The notes beneath the pieces are model-generated. The model ran no database searches. It saw nothing but the letters and a program-made list of their open reading frames with translations, and had not been told where the DNA came from. The position numbers and the translations under genes were made by a program. From Nonlabens xylanidelens (GTDB lineage Bacteria > Bacteroidota > Bacteroidia > Flavobacteriales > Flavobacteriaceae): 64,000 nucleotides of DNA. Position 1 is the stretch's first letter. Each line of letters starts with the position of its first letter. Of this stretch, positions 17,659 through 28,200 are shown piece after piece. The DNA lies in assembly GCF_002934445.1 (NCBI RefSeq), contig NZ_PTJE01000002.1, positions 191,392-255,391 on the forward strand. The letters are read 5' to 3'.

Positions 17659-18858
17659 ATGCCTACTATCTCTACACCTTTTACTAAGGACCAACTCATA
17701 CCGCAGGAAGAACGTCTTGAAATTAAGCGTACTAAAAAGGAGTTGTTTATAGGTATACCGAAGGAAACGCAACATCAAGAAAAAAGAATATGCTTAACTC
17801 CTGATGCCGTTGCCGCTATTTGTGCACATGGACATCGTATTATTATAGAAAAAGGAGCTGGAACTGCTAGTAATTTCTCTGACAAAGATTATAGCAACGC
17901 CGGAGCAAAAATCACTACAGATACCGCAAAAGTATTCTCCTGCCCTACTATTTTAAAGGTAGCACCTCCATCTCTAGAAGAAATAAAATTAATGAAACCG
18001 CAAACGGTTTTAATATCTGCTTTACAATTAAAAACACGCGATCAAAATTACTTTAATAAATTAGCTGAAAAGAAGATAACGGCTCTAGCCTATGAATTTA
18101 TAACAGATGATGAAGGCAGATTTACTGCAGTTAATGCATTAAGTGAAATATCTGGTATCGCCTCGATTCTTCTAGCGTCAGAGCTTTTATCTACAGGAGA
18201 AAATAGTACAGGTCATCTCTTTGGCAATATTACAGGTGTTCCGCCCGTAGACGTCGTAATACTGGGTGCTGGTGTAGTAGGAGAATTTGCTGCTAGAACT
18301 GCCTTAGGATTAGGCGCTAGTGTAAAATTATTTGATAATTCTATATCTAAGTTACGTAACGTACAAAATAATATAAGCCAGCAGCTTTACACATCTACTA
18401 TACAGCCTAAGTATCTTTCTAAAGCATTAAGACGTTGCGATGTTGCCATAGGAGCATTAAGCGGAGAGAATAGAACACCAGTCGTAGTATCCCAACCTAT
18501 GGTAGAAAACATGAAAAAAGGTGCCATAATTATAGATGTAAGTATAGATATGGGAGGTTGTTTTGAGACCAGTGAAATTACCAGTCATGCACAACCTACC
18601 TTTAACAAATTAGGCGTTACTCATTACTGTGTTCCTAATATTCCCGCTAGATACTCAAAAACAGCCAGCATTGCGTTAAGTAACATATTCACACCGTATA
18701 TACTCAACATGGCAGACGATGGCGGTATTGAGCATGCCATACGTATGGATAAAGGTCTTAAATGTGGTATTTATCTATATCACGGTATTGTAACTAATAA
18801 ATCTGTAGGTGAATGGTATAATTTGCCATATAGCGACGTAAATTTGTTGATCTTTTAA
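17659..18858 (+). CDS. ald: Alanine dehydrogenase
   Basis: It catalyses reversible NAD-dependent oxidative deamination of alanine to pyruvate and ammonia. The 399 residues carry the AlaDh/PNT N-terminal domain (GIPKETQHQEKRICLTPDAV), the Rossmann glycine motif GAGVVGEFAARTALGLGASV (about 201-220) and the C-terminal substrate-side segment PNIPARYSKTASIALSN. The N-terminus is about 25 residues longer than classical enzymes. It lies 16 bp after the membrane protein and 7 bp before the DUF4258-like gene. Confidence 0.93.
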   Translation: MPTISTPFTKDQLIPQEERLEIKRTKKELFIGIPKETQHQEKRICLTPDAVAAICAHGHRIIIEKGAGTASNFSDKDYSNAGAKITTDTAKVFSCPTILKVAPPSLEEIKLMKPQTVLISALQLKTRDQNYFNKLAEKKITALAYEFITDDEGRFTAVNALSEISGIASILLASELLSTGENSTGHLFGNITGVPPVDVVILGAGVVGEFAARTALGLGASVKLFDNSISKLRNVQNNISQQLYTSTIQPKYLSKALRRCDVAIGALSGENRTPVVVSQPMVENMKKGAIIIDVSIDMGGCFETSEITSHAQPTFNKLGVTHYCVPNIPARYSKTASIALSNIFTPYILNMADDGGIEHAIRMDKGLKCGIYLYHGIVTNKSVGEWYNLPYSDVNLLIF

Positions 18859-18865
18859 ACGAAGT

Positions 18866-19240
18866 ATGAAATTTATACAAAGACTTGGATTTTACGGTGG
18901 TGGTTTTGCTATAGGAATAGTATTCTTACTCTTTTTTCTAACAGGAAAACGCACACAATGTACCTGGTTACCAGAAGATCGTGTTATCAACGACATACGT
19001 AAAAAGAATGCCATAAGATTCTCTCCAGAAATACGCACGATGTTAACCGATCGTAAACTAGATACACTTACCATTCAACTAATTTTAAAATATGGTAAAG
19101 TAGATTTTTCTAAATCAAATACCGATACCATACCCTGTAATTTCTACCACATCTCTGGTAGAGAAGAACTAGCAAACACTAGTTTATGGGTTAGAAATTG
19201 TGAACGATTTGTAAGAGTAGAAAAAGTTCTTAGTCAGTAA
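18866..19240 (+). CDS. DUF4258-like membrane-anchored protein
   Basis: A 124-residue protein with one N-terminal transmembrane segment (about 7-26, FYGGGFAIGIVFLLFFLTG) and a soluble part (WLPEDRVINDIRKKNAI, LILKYGKVDFSKSNTDTIPCNFYHI) that resembles DUF4258. It contains three cysteines, which could matter outside the cytoplasm. It lies 7 bp after ald and ends 12 bp before the convergent proline dehydrogenase stop. Function unknown. Confidence 0.7.
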   Translation: MKFIQRLGFYGGGFAIGIVFLLFFLTGKRTQCTWLPEDRVINDIRKKNAIRFSPEIRTMLTDRKLDTLTIQLILKYGKVDFSKSNTDTIPCNFYHISGREELANTSLWVRNCERFVRVEKVLSQ

Positions 19241-19251
19241 ATGAATTAAGA

Positions 19252-20424
19252 CTAAGAAATTCCTCTTCTTTTCATTTCTTGTTTTATTAAAGTAAGCTCT
19301 CTACCAGTCTGCCCTGCTACAGAGGTGTTTTCTTGTGCTCTTCTTATTAAGTAAGGCATCACATCTTCTATAGGACCGAATGGCAATATCTTAAACGTAT
19401 TATGACCCAAAGCCGCAAGATTAAAGGTTAAGTTATCACTCATACCGTATAACTGACCGAACCACACATCTGTAGTATTAGGTTCAATTTCGTTCTCTGT
19501 GAGCACCTTCATAGCGTTTAAAGTACTCAGCTCATTATGAGTACCTATGCATAATTTAATAACATCTAGTCTATCTAGAATAAAATGCATCACGTTATTA
19601 AACATCTCGTCGGTTGCTTCTTTACTTTCACAAATAGGACTAGGATAGTTTTCCTGAGCAGCTCTATGACGTTCTTTTTCCATATATGCACCACGTACTA
19701 TTTTTGCCCCTACTATGTAATTATGAGCCTTTGCATGTTCATAAAGCTCCATAATATACTCTAATCTATCATGACGGTAACACTGCACCGTATTATAGAT
19801 ATAAGCTTTACCATGGTTATATTTTTGCATCATCTCACCGATCAACTCATCTGCTGCATCCTGCATCCATGTTTCTTCACCGTCAAAAAGTAAAGAAATA
19901 TCATTATCCACCGCTGTTTTACACAATAAATCTACTCGATTATATATGCGCTCCCACTCGGCTTGTTCATCTGGAGTTAGTACTTGATTCTCTGTTATTT
20001 TTTGCCATATGTAAAAACGTCCTATTCCAGTAGGCTTTACTACTTCAAAGGGTAAGGCATTATTCTCACTAGCCATATGAATTAAGGTAAGCTTCTTCCC
20101 TACCACTGCGTCAAAATCGGCCTCGTTCTCTTTTCCTTCTACAGAATAATCTAATATTGAACTCACCCCTTTTTCAAACATTTTACCAACTAAAGGCATA
20201 CACTCTTCGTCTGTCGTACCACCGCAAAATTGTTGAAAAACAGTATCTCGTATAATACCTTTTACAGGTAAGTGCCATTTTAAGGCAAGCATGGTAGCCT
20301 TAGAACCCAAATTCACTAACCAGGGTTTTGACATAGAACTGAATATAAAATGTGCTTTCTTTAGATCTTTATCAGATTTTAAAGAAAAGGCATTTGCCGT
20401 ATTGTTAAAAGGATTTTCATTCAT
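19252..20424 (-). CDS. Proline dehydrogenase (monofunctional)
   Basis: This FAD enzyme oxidises proline to pyrroline-5-carboxylate, the first step of proline catabolism. The 390 residues have the PRODH barrel with LLFDGEETWMQDAADELI, YNTVQCYRHDRLEYI, GAKIVRGAYMEKER, LCIGTHNELS and a C-terminal YLIRRAQENTSVAGQ. The P5C dehydrogenase half of fused PutA proteins is absent, so that activity must be encoded elsewhere. It is divergent from aroB. A TATATTTG box ends four bases before its ATG. Confidence 0.93.
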   Translation of the reverse strand: MNENPFNNTANAFSLKSDKDLKKAHFIFSSMSKPWLVNLGSKATMLALKWHLPVKGIIRDTVFQQFCGGTTDEECMPLVGKMFEKGVSSILDYSVEGKENEADFDAVVGKKLTLIHMASENNALPFEVVKPTGIGRFYIWQKITENQVLTPDEQAEWERIYNRVDLLCKTAVDNDISLLFDGEETWMQDAADELIGEMMQKYNHGKAYIYNTVQCYRHDRLEYIMELYEHAKAHNYIVGAKIVRGAYMEKERHRAAQENYPSPICESKEATDEMFNNVMHFILDRLDVIKLCIGTHNELSTLNAMKVLTENEIEPNTTDVWFGQLYGMSDNLTFNLAALGHNTFKILPFGPIEDVMPYLIRRAQENTSVAGQTGRELTLIKQEMKRRGIS

Positions 20425-20428
20425 GTGG

Positions 20429-20436
20429 CAAATATA
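20429..20436 (-). promoter_or_regulatory. -7 box for proline dehydrogenase
   Basis: TATATTTG on the minus strand, then CCAC and ATG. It predicts a leaderless or nearly leaderless transcript. Confidence 0.5.
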
Positions 20437-20517
20437 ATTCCGAAATCGATTTAGTTAATCATATAGATGGTACTTTTGATAATTCTTAGTAAAGAGATTA
20501 AATAATTATTTATATTT

Positions 20518-20533
20518 CGCTTTCGCGAAAGCG
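20518..20533. repeat. Dispersed palindrome, intergenic copy
   Basis: The 16-bp core CGCTTTCGCGAAAGCG, extended on the right to GCGGAA, lies between the divergent proline dehydrogenase and aroB genes, 33 bp upstream of aroB. Confidence 0.9.
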
Positions 20534-20565
20534 GAATCACCACAATATCACAATACTATCATTTA

Positions 20566-21630
20566 ATGAATTCTATAACAAACTCATCTTACAGCATACA
20601 TTTTAAGGAAGAATCTTATATACAACTCAATAAATTTATAGCAAAGAAGAAACCTAGCTGTATTTTTATTCTTGTAGACGAGAATACGATGCAAAATTGC
20701 TATCCGGTTTTAATGCCTCAAATAGAAACTGAAGCACGTATAGAAATCATAGAAGTAGATGCTGGTGAAGAATTTAAAAACATAGAAACATGCACTGGTG
20801 TATGGAACGCAATGATAGAACTGGGTTGCGATAGAAATAGTCTAATGATTAACTTAGGTGGTGGCGTCATTACAGATCTAGGTGGTTTTATAGCCGCAAC
20901 TATTAAAAGAGGAATTTCTTTTATTCACATACCTACTACTGTTTTAGGAATGGTAGATGCAGCTATAGGTGGAAAAAATGGTGTGGACATAGGACATCTT
21001 AAAAATCAAATAGGTGTTATTGTACCACCAGTTATGACTTTAATAGATTCTACTTATTTAAATACTCTGGATAATAGACAGTTGCTCAATGGTTCTATCG
21101 AGATGTTTAAACACGGACTCATTGCAGACCGTGATTACTGGAAAAACATGAAAGACGTAGGTGCAGATTATTATTCTGTAACGTTTGATAAACTTATTCA
21201 TCAAAGTGCAGTTATTAAAAGTGATGTAGTAAAAAGCGACCCTTTTGAAAAAGGACCACGCAAAGCACTTAATTATGGTCATACTATAGGTCACGCTATA
21301 GAATCTTTCTGTTTATCGAGCGACAGTCATGACTCTCTATTACATGGAGAGGCGATTGCAGCTGGACTGTATCTAGAATCTTACCTAAGTAATTTACACG
21401 CAGGCCTGTCTGACACGGATTTTGCCGAAATTGGAGACTGGTATAAAAGTCTGAAAATGAATCTTAACTTTAGCCCGCAGGATATTGAGAACATGCTAGA
21501 GTTAATGACTCATGATAAAAAGAATGTAAATGGCGAGATACGTTTTGTTCTTATAGACACAATAGGTTCTTTTATAACCGACCAGACAGTACCAGAAATA
21601 GATGTTATCAAAAGTTTCAGCCTGCTGTAA
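20566..21630 (+). CDS. aroB: 3-dehydroquinate synthase
   Basis: AroB converts DAHP to 3-dehydroquinate with NAD and a divalent metal, the second step of the shikimate pathway. The 354 residues show LGGGVITDLGGFIAATIKRGI (NAD region), HIPTTVLGMVDAAIGGKNGVD, EMFKHGLIAD, the metal-site NYGHTIGHAIE, and the C-terminal HDKKNVNGEIRFVL. It is full length. The other shikimate gene of the window, aroC, is 41 kb away. Confidence 0.96.
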   Translation: MNSITNSSYSIHFKEESYIQLNKFIAKKKPSCIFILVDENTMQNCYPVLMPQIETEARIEIIEVDAGEEFKNIETCTGVWNAMIELGCDRNSLMINLGGGVITDLGGFIAATIKRGISFIHIPTTVLGMVDAAIGGKNGVDIGHLKNQIGVIVPPVMTLIDSTYLNTLDNRQLLNGSIEMFKHGLIADRDYWKNMKDVGADYYSVTFDKLIHQSAVIKSDVVKSDPFEKGPRKALNYGHTIGHAIESFCLSSDSHDSLLHGEAIAAGLYLESYLSNLHAGLSDTDFAEIGDWYKSLKMNLNFSPQDIENMLELMTHDKKNVNGEIRFVLIDTIGSFITDQTVPEIDVIKSFSLL

Positions 21631-21704
21631 AGTTTAACAATAACTTCATTTTACAGCTTAGTAAATTATCAAAAATGATATAATTTAGATTTACCTAAAA
21701 TGAT

Positions 21705-22016
21705 ATGGTAATGAGAAATATTATTGTTGATTATAAAAAACTAACTCCAGAGCTTCTTGCTTTACTTGTAGAGAAATACCCTGATGGCTATGGTGATGAC
21801 GATGTGATTACTTTTAAGAATCATAAATATGAAACCATAGAAGCTGTAGAAGTTCTTACAGAAGATACCAAGTATCTCGTAAAGATTTCAAAACGCTTAT
21901 CCATGCAAATGGAATCCTTTGACGAAGAAGACTATTCTGATAGAGACATGTCAGACCCTGATGCGTTACCAGAAATAACCGCTGACGATCTTAAAAAAGT
22001 TGAAGAAAACCTCTAA
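21705..22016 (+). CDS. Conserved acidic protein of unknown function
   Basis: A 103-residue protein; the start may instead be the ATG at 21711 (MRNIIVDYKKLTPELLALLVEKYPDGY). The N-terminal half is mixed helix and strand (VITFKNHKYETIEAVEVLTEDTKYLVKIS). The C-terminal 35 residues are strongly acidic (DEEDYSDRDMSDPDAL), probably unstructured. It has no signal peptide or known motif. Its position after aroB and before a small membrane protein gives no functional clue. Confidence 0.65.
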   Translation: MVMRNIIVDYKKLTPELLALLVEKYPDGYGDDDVITFKNHKYETIEAVEVLTEDTKYLVKISKRLSMQMESFDEEDYSDRDMSDPDALPEITADDLKKVEENL

Positions 22017-22073
22017 AAATTATTAAAAAAAAAAAGATCTCTTTTTATTATATTTGGAAAAACTAATTCTAAA

Positions 22074-22310
22074 ATGGAGAATAAAAAACATTATAGAAAA
22101 GCTTTACTGATCATAATTCTAGTTAGTTTTTTATTAGGTAGCCTTTTTTACATGAGTAATATCAATTTTCAATTAGAATACTTCAATTGGAAACAATATA
22201 TGGGTATGATGTTCTTTATGGGTGTTCCTATCACCATAACCGGAATCATTACTATCTATATGTCTAGAAAAGCATTGATAAATAGAAAACAAGATGACAC
22301 TATTAAATAG
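22074..22310 (+). CDS. Small membrane protein with two helices
   Basis: A 78-residue protein with a basic N-terminus (ENKKHYRK) and two hydrophobic segments at about residues 9-27 and 42-64, ending in a basic tail. It is probably a two-helix inner-membrane protein with both ends in the cytoplasm. It is followed by a terminator. No family recognised. Confidence 0.6.
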   Translation: MENKKHYRKALLIIILVSFLLGSLFYMSNINFQLEYFNWKQYMGMMFFMGVPITITGIITIYMSRKALINRKQDDTIK

Positions 22311-22342
22311 CTAGTAATTTTCTTAAATGATTAGAACGCATA

Positions 22343-22380
22343 AAAAATCCCCTTAAGGCTATCGCTTTAAGGGGATTTTT
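22343..22380. terminator. Bidirectional terminator between convergent genes
   Basis: A 14-bp perfect stem (22343-22356 with 22367-22380) has A and T runs on opposite ends. It serves the small membrane-protein gene and sucC, which converge. Confidence 0.88.
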
Positions 22381-22399
22381 AATAATATCTATATGATAA

Positions 22400-23596
22400 T
22401 TACTTAGCTAGTACAGCCTGTACTTTATCTGCAGCTTCTTGAAATTCAACAGCACTTTGTACATCCATACCACTGTTGTCTATTAATTCCTTAGCGATTT
22501 CTGCATTAGTACCTTGTAATCTCACGATCAATGGTACATTCATAGCATCACCCATATTTTTATAAGCATCTACGATACCTTGCGCTACACGGTCACATCT
22601 TACAATACCACCAAAGATGTTTACAAGAATAGCCTCTACTTTATCATCTTTAAGAATGATACGGAAAGCCTCTTCAACACGTTTAGCATCTGCAGTACCA
22701 CCTACATCTAAGAAGTTTGCAGGTTCTCCACCAGCTTGCTTGATAAGGTCCATTGTTGCCATAGCAAGTCCAGCACCATTTACCATACAACCTACGTTAC
22801 CATCTAGATCTACGTAGTTTAATCCTACCTCTCTAGCTTCTACTTCTGTTGCATTTTCTTCTCTAACATCTCTTAATGCCTCAAGATCTTTGTGACGGAA
22901 TAAAGCATTTTCATCTAGAGTGATTTTACAATCTACTGCGATGATAGTATTATTAGAAGCTTTAAGAACTGGGTTGATTTCAAACAAAGCAGAATCTGAC
23001 CCTAAGTAAGCATTGTATAAAGAGTTAACAAACTTTGTCATTTCTTTAAACGCTTTACCGCTTAATCCTAAGTTAAAAGCAATACGTCTTGCTTGAAAAC
23101 CTTGAAGACCATGTGCAGGATCGATAGTTTCTGTAAAGATTAAATGCGGAGTTTCCTCAGCTACAGTTTCTATATCCATTCCACCTTCTGTAGAATACAT
23201 GATCATATTTTTACCTTGTCCACGATCTAAAAGTACAGACATATAGAATTCTTCTATTTCTGCCTCTCCTGGTTCGTATACATCTTCTGCAACAAGAACT
23301 TGGTGAACTCTTTTACCTTCAGCCGTAGTCTGAGGAGTAACAAGGTCCATTCCTATAATCTGTCCAGAGATTTCTTTTACTTGATCAAGGTTTTTTGCTA
23401 GCTTTACACCACCACCTTTACCACGTCCACCTGCGTGTACTTGTGCTTTGATAACGTGCCATCCAGTACCAGTTTCTTCAGTTAATTCTTTTGCAGCAGC
23501 TACTGCCTCGTCTGCAGTTGTTGCTACTTTACCTCTTTGTATAGTTACACCATAACTAGCGAGAATTTCTTTTCCTTGATATTCGTGAAGATTCAT
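22400..23596 (-). CDS. sucC: Succinate--CoA ligase, beta subunit
   Basis: SucC carries the ATP-grasp fold that phosphorylates the alpha-subunit histidine. The 398 residues begin MNLHEYQGKEILASYGV and contain KAQVHAGGRGKGGGVKLA, LFEINPVLKASNNTIIAVDCKI, GCMVNGAGLAMATMD, FLDVGGTA and NIFGGIVRCDRVA, all full-length family features. It stands as a single-gene unit with its own promoter and terminator, about 14 kb from sucD. Confidence 0.96.
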   Translation of the reverse strand: MNLHEYQGKEILASYGVTIQRGKVATTADEAVAAAKELTEETGTGWHVIKAQVHAGGRGKGGGVKLAKNLDQVKEISGQIIGMDLVTPQTTAEGKRVHQVLVAEDVYEPGEAEIEEFYMSVLLDRGQGKNMIMYSTEGGMDIETVAEETPHLIFTETIDPAHGLQGFQARRIAFNLGLSGKAFKEMTKFVNSLYNAYLGSDSALFEINPVLKASNNTIIAVDCKITLDENALFRHKDLEALRDVREENATEVEAREVGLNYVDLDGNVGCMVNGAGLAMATMDLIKQAGGEPANFLDVGGTADAKRVEEAFRIILKDDKVEAILVNIFGGIVRCDRVAQGIVDAYKNMGDAMNVPLIVRLQGTNAEIAKELIDNSGMDVQSAVEFQEAADKVQAVLAK

Positions 23597-23627
23597 AAAT
23601 GTTCTTTAATGTTCAATTTAAGTCTAG

Positions 23628-23663
23628 CAAAAGTAAGAAAGTGAACCTTGAATTTGAAACAAA
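23628..23663 (-). promoter_or_regulatory. Promoter for sucC
   Basis: On the minus strand a TTTG (23660-23663) lies 24 bases from TACTTTTG (23628-23635). The spacing is slightly long; the -7 box lies 31 bases before the ATG. Confidence 0.45.
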
Positions 23664-23746
23664 TCCTTCTAAAAGAATTCTTATTTTATAGATATTCCTC
23701 AATTATGCACAAGTATCTTATAATAAATGGAATTTTTAAGAAAATA

Positions 23747-23779
23747 TTGACTTTTAATTCCTCTAGTCTATTACTTTTG
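23747..23779 (+). promoter_or_regulatory. Promoter for lysA
   Basis: TTG (23747-23749), a 22-base spacer, then TACTTTTG (23772-23779), 18 bases before the lysA ATG. This fits the Bacteroidota TTG/TAnnTTTG pattern. Confidence 0.6.
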
Positions 23780-23797
23780 TGGGCTTAATTTTTTAAC

Positions 23798-25021
23798 ATG
23801 AATAATCAAGATTTATTAAACATAGCCCGAGAACACGGTAGTCCGGTTTATGTCTATGATGCAGAGGTCATTGTAGCACAGTATCAACGTTTAGTTTCTG
23901 CCTTTGATAAGGCTAAGAATCTAAGAATACATTATGCTGTAAAAGCGCTGTCTAACATCTCTATCTTGAAACTTTTTAAACAGTTAGGCGCTGGACTCGA
24001 TACCGTGAGTCTACAAGAGGTAGAATTAGGTCTGGCCGCTGGTGTAGACCCTAAGAAAATTATTTTTACTCCTAACGGTGTATCACTAGAAGAAATAGAA
24101 AAGGTTGCAGAAAAAGGCGTACAAATAAACATCGATAACCTTTCTATACTAGAACAATTCGGTTCTAAGCATCCTAACACACCTGTTTGTGTAAGGATAA
24201 ATCCACACGTTATGGCTGGTGGAAATGCAAATATTTCTGTGGGTCACATCGATAGTAAATTTGGTATATCCATTCATCAAATACCACACATCCTACGCAT
24301 TGTAGAAAACACAGGTATGAATGTAAATGGTGTGCACATGCATACTGGTAGCGATATTCTAGATATAGGTGTATTTCTATATGCAACAGAAATTCTTTTT
24401 GAAACTGCTGCAAAATTTAAGGATTTAGAATTCATAGATTTTGGTAGTGGATTTAAAGTACCTTATAAAGAAGGTGATGTTTCTACAGATATTGAAGATC
24501 TAGGAGCTCAATTAAGTGAGCGTTTTAATAAATTTTGTAAAGAATACGGCCGTGATATTACCATGGCTTTTGAACCAGGAAAGTTTTTAGTTAGTGAATC
24601 TGGTCAGTTTCTTGCACAGGTCAATGTTGTAAAACAGACCACATCTACTGTATTTGCAGGGATAGACTCTGGATTTAATCATTTAATAAGACCTATGTTA
24701 TATGGTTCTTACCATGGTATAAGAAATATTTCTAACCCAGATGGTAAGAATAGATTCTACAGCATTGTGGGATATATTTGTGAAACAGACACATTTGCAA
24801 ACAACCGCCAGATAGCTGAAATTACTGAAGGTGATATTCTTTCATTCTCTAACGCTGGTGCTTATTGTTACTCCATGGCTAGTAATTACAACTCTAGATA
24901 TAGACCTGCCGAGGTACTTTGGTACAATGGTAAATCACACGTTATTAGAGAGCGTGAGACCATGGCAGACATTCTGAAAGGACAGGTTCAGGTTAACTTT
25001 GAAGAATCTGTTACAGAATAA
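23798..25021 (+). CDS. lysA: Diaminopimelate decarboxylase
   Basis: LysA decarboxylates meso-diaminopimelate to lysine with PLP. The 407-residue alanine-racemase-fold protein has the PLP lysine K49 in HYAVKALSN, NGVSLEEIEKVAEKGVQINIDNL, RINPHVMAGG, the HMHTGSDI motif, FEPGKFLVSESG and the C-terminal GAYCYSMASNYNSRYRPAEVLW. It is monocistronic, with its own promoter and terminator. dapB, an earlier step of the same pathway, lies 9 kb further on. Confidence 0.95.
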   Translation: MNNQDLLNIAREHGSPVYVYDAEVIVAQYQRLVSAFDKAKNLRIHYAVKALSNISILKLFKQLGAGLDTVSLQEVELGLAAGVDPKKIIFTPNGVSLEEIEKVAEKGVQINIDNLSILEQFGSKHPNTPVCVRINPHVMAGGNANISVGHIDSKFGISIHQIPHILRIVENTGMNVNGVHMHTGSDILDIGVFLYATEILFETAAKFKDLEFIDFGSGFKVPYKEGDVSTDIEDLGAQLSERFNKFCKEYGRDITMAFEPGKFLVSESGQFLAQVNVVKQTTSTVFAGIDSGFNHLIRPMLYGSYHGIRNISNPDGKNRFYSIVGYICETDTFANNRQIAEITEGDILSFSNAGAYCYSMASNYNSRYRPAEVLWYNGKSHVIRERETMADILKGQVQVNFEESVTE

Positions 25022-25045
25022 CGTTACAGTTTCATTTATACTATT

Positions 25046-25077
25046 AAAGCTCGGTTCATAGAATCGAGCTTTTTTTG
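25046..25077 (+). terminator. Terminator after lysA
   Basis: An 8-bp stem (25046-25053 with 25065-25072) is followed by a T-run, 24 bp beyond the lysA stop. Confidence 0.8.
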
Positions 25078-25079
25078 TG

Positions 25080-25101
25080 TTCCGCTTTCGCGAAAGCGGA
25101 A
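25080..25101. repeat. Dispersed palindrome, full 22-bp intergenic copy
   Basis: The perfect core flanked by TTC and GAA lies three bases after the lysA terminator, in the space between lysA and the convergent large T9SS gene. Confidence 0.92.
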
Positions 25102-25163
25102 TTATAACGACTAAAACTCAATTAAATACATACCAGATCGTACTACCTTTTAAAAGTTTGTAT

Positions 25164-25197
25164 AAAAAAAGTCTGTGTTATTGTAAACACAGACCTT
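25164..25197 (-). terminator. Terminator after the 1546-residue T9SS gene
   Basis: A 9-bp stem (25171-25179 with 25186-25194) with a seven-base T-run on the minus strand, 28 bp beyond the stop codon. Confidence 0.8.
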
Positions 25198-25222
25198 TTA
25201 ATTCATCAAGCGAGTTAATCGT

Positions 25223-28200
25223 TTATTTAATAATTACCTTTTTAGTAACTACTCCTAGATTGGTATTCATTTTTATAAGATAATTACCACTAGCTATTTG
25301 TGATACATCCAATTTAAGGACACCCATTTTTCCAGTCATGTCATATGTTCTTACTTGCTGGCCCAGCATATTGATTAAGTATAAATCACTTATTTCTATT
25401 TCTACAGGCTTTTTAATGTGCACCTCAGTAACATGATTAGGAGTAAACACCACAAGATCTGTTTCATCTAGTTGTTCTAATTCATTGCTCAAAGTTTCTG
25501 GTAATGTAAACACTACAGAAAACCTGTCTTCATAAGTACCAGCAGTTAATACTGGACTTGTGTAATCGCCGTTCATTAAGTTTACATACGTATTTAAAAC
25601 ATTATCCCTAATAAAAATATTTTGAGTAGGTAATACATTAAGTAAATCATCTATGGTAATACTAAAGTTACTATCATCTTTTAATTTAATAAATAACGGT
25701 AACGCTGCTCCGTTCTCAATAGATGGCACTCCTTGTATGGTAAGTTTATCTGTGTTTACTATCCAGGACATATCATCTATTTGCTCATCTAACAGTCTAC
25801 CATCATAACCTCTATCTACTTGATAAGTAGTCAAAGAATCTACCGTAAGCAATAGCTGTCTGTGAATTAAGTTAGAAGAGTCAAAACCTAATCTTATCTT
25901 TAATCTAGTATCTCTTGATGTGTTGATAGCACCATCGCTAAGAATAGGGTCACTACCTGGTGCAGCTACAAATATACTCTCTCCGTCAGATTCTTTTTCA
26001 AATTCTCGTTGGCCGTTTCTAAATCTAATTTGTCCACCATCGTTAATACCAGTTACAAAGAACCCCTGACCTACTGGTATGTATCGTTTAGGCAATTTAG
26101 TCGGGACACCACCTTGATTTACATCTGGATTAGAAGTTCCAAAAGTCGCATTACCTACACCTCCAGAATAGTTATAAGTGGCATAACCACCTTGATAACT
26201 GGCTAAAATATGAGTGTCACCACCCCAATGTTCCCAAAAATAAACTGTTCCATCTGTATCTGGATTATCTGAAATAAAATCATGAGCATCCAAAGCACTA
26301 GGATATGGATTACCGATTAAATAATCATTTCCATTATCTATGTCAAGGTTTATATCTCCATTATTAGGCTTACCTACAAAAATGTAGTTCTGTATAGGAC
26401 CTGAGGCTCCGGTTCCTTTCATAGTCCAACCTTCTCCTGCTAGCTGAATTCCTGTAGGACCAGCATACTCCCAGTTTGCATAGGTATTACTAGTAGTATT
26501 ACCATATTTATACAACCATCTACCTGAAATGGTAGCAGCAACTGATGCGGTACCAGGTGCACCATCTCTAACTCCTGTACCAGTAAAGGTTATATCTCTA
26601 GGATTATCGATTAAAGTACCATCTTTAAGAACACTAGCAATATCAAAACCATTATTGTTAACTCCATCAGTAATAATACTCACTGGTGATGTCCAATAGT
26701 TATAATCATACGTATTAGAAGTACCTTGTTGATCTATTTCTATCTTACCTGTAGTAGATGGTATCAAATCACTATCTCTACTTTGAACTAGTTGAGACTC
26801 TCCTTGTAAATCGATAAAGCCATCTAAAGTCAAAATATGAGAAACAATTATTGCTCTATCATTATCTGTAGATAACTTACCTGTACTGCTTACATCTAAT
26901 CCTAGAAACTTATAGTTCTTATTATCGGCAACCATTTCATGATCTACCTCTACTATATTCCAATTAATTACTTTGTTAACGCCATTAATAACTCTTCTTG
27001 CACCTGGTACAAAATTAACACTACCATTAACCCAACTACTATCATTATTCCAATTACCGTCTGTAGTAGTAATATATGGTAATGGTGCTGTTTGCTCATT
27101 AATACTAAAATTATCTGGCTGTATTAAACTACCTCTATGTCCATTACCAGACGCATCATTTAAGTGAGTACCTATATAAGTATTCATATTAAAATAAGCC
27201 TCTAGATCTGTCCATAACATTCCAGAGATATCATTTCTAGTTATAGTTTCTGGTATGACAGAACCTTTTATCCCTGTGCCGCTTTTCTCTAGTTCCTGAT
27301 TCATTATAAAGCGTAATTCTCTTTGAGTAATACTATTTGAAAATATTCTAATTTCATCTAGACTACCTGAAAAATTATCTACGATAGTATTCTTATCTAC
27401 ATATCTAGATCCGATACAAAATCTTGAATCATTATTTATAGGACTAAGAATATCTTGAGTTATGTCTAAAACGCCATCTATATAAATGTTTGCTGTGCTT
27501 CCCGCATAGGTAAAGGTTACATATCTCCATACATTGTTAGAAAGTGCTGTATTTGACATTATGGTAGAAACACCATTATGCGTCATAGCAACACGATTAT
27601 CATCAGTAAGATAGAAATGATACCCATCTACACCGTTTGCTCTTTTAGAAACAATGGTTTTATTAGTATTACTATCGTTAGACCCATTAGTATTAACCCA
27701 AGCAGATATAGAATAATTACCAGTAAATTCAACCTCGTCATCCATTGCTACATAATCATCAGAACCGTCGAACAAGATATCTCTAGGCTCAATTACTTCG
27801 TGTGCAACACCGAATTTCACGAACTTAACATTATCAAAATCATGATAAGCCTCTTGATTTGCGCCTACAGTCTTCAAAAACTTAGTTTCAATATTTGTGG
27901 TAAAATCTTTATCGTCTGCAATAATCATAACATAAGCATCATTACCGACTAATGCTGGTAAAGAAGCTAAACCTGCAGTAGAAACAGAAATTTTAACCTC
28001 TGGTATATCGTTAGCATTTTGTGAAATTTCCTTAAACTTCCAGGTACGTTCTGTTACATCTGTAAATGTAGTTACTAGGCTAGGTCCCAAATTTACTTCT
28101 AGAGGACTAGGTAATGCATTTAATGTAGAAATGGTACTACCCCACATTAAGAAATCTCCGCTATCTTCAAACGTATTAGGGTTATTATGGTTAGTGTCAT

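Noticed and set aside
21624..21657. Hairpin at the end of aroB (GCTGTAAA with TTTACAGC)
   Set aside because: It has no T-run after the stem and includes the stop codon, so it is not called a terminator.
25077..25283. A 68-codon plus-strand frame starting MFRFRESG after lysA
   Set aside because: Its first codons are the palindrome and the rest runs into the end of the opposite T9SS gene; it has no ribosome site and lacks any protein-like composition.
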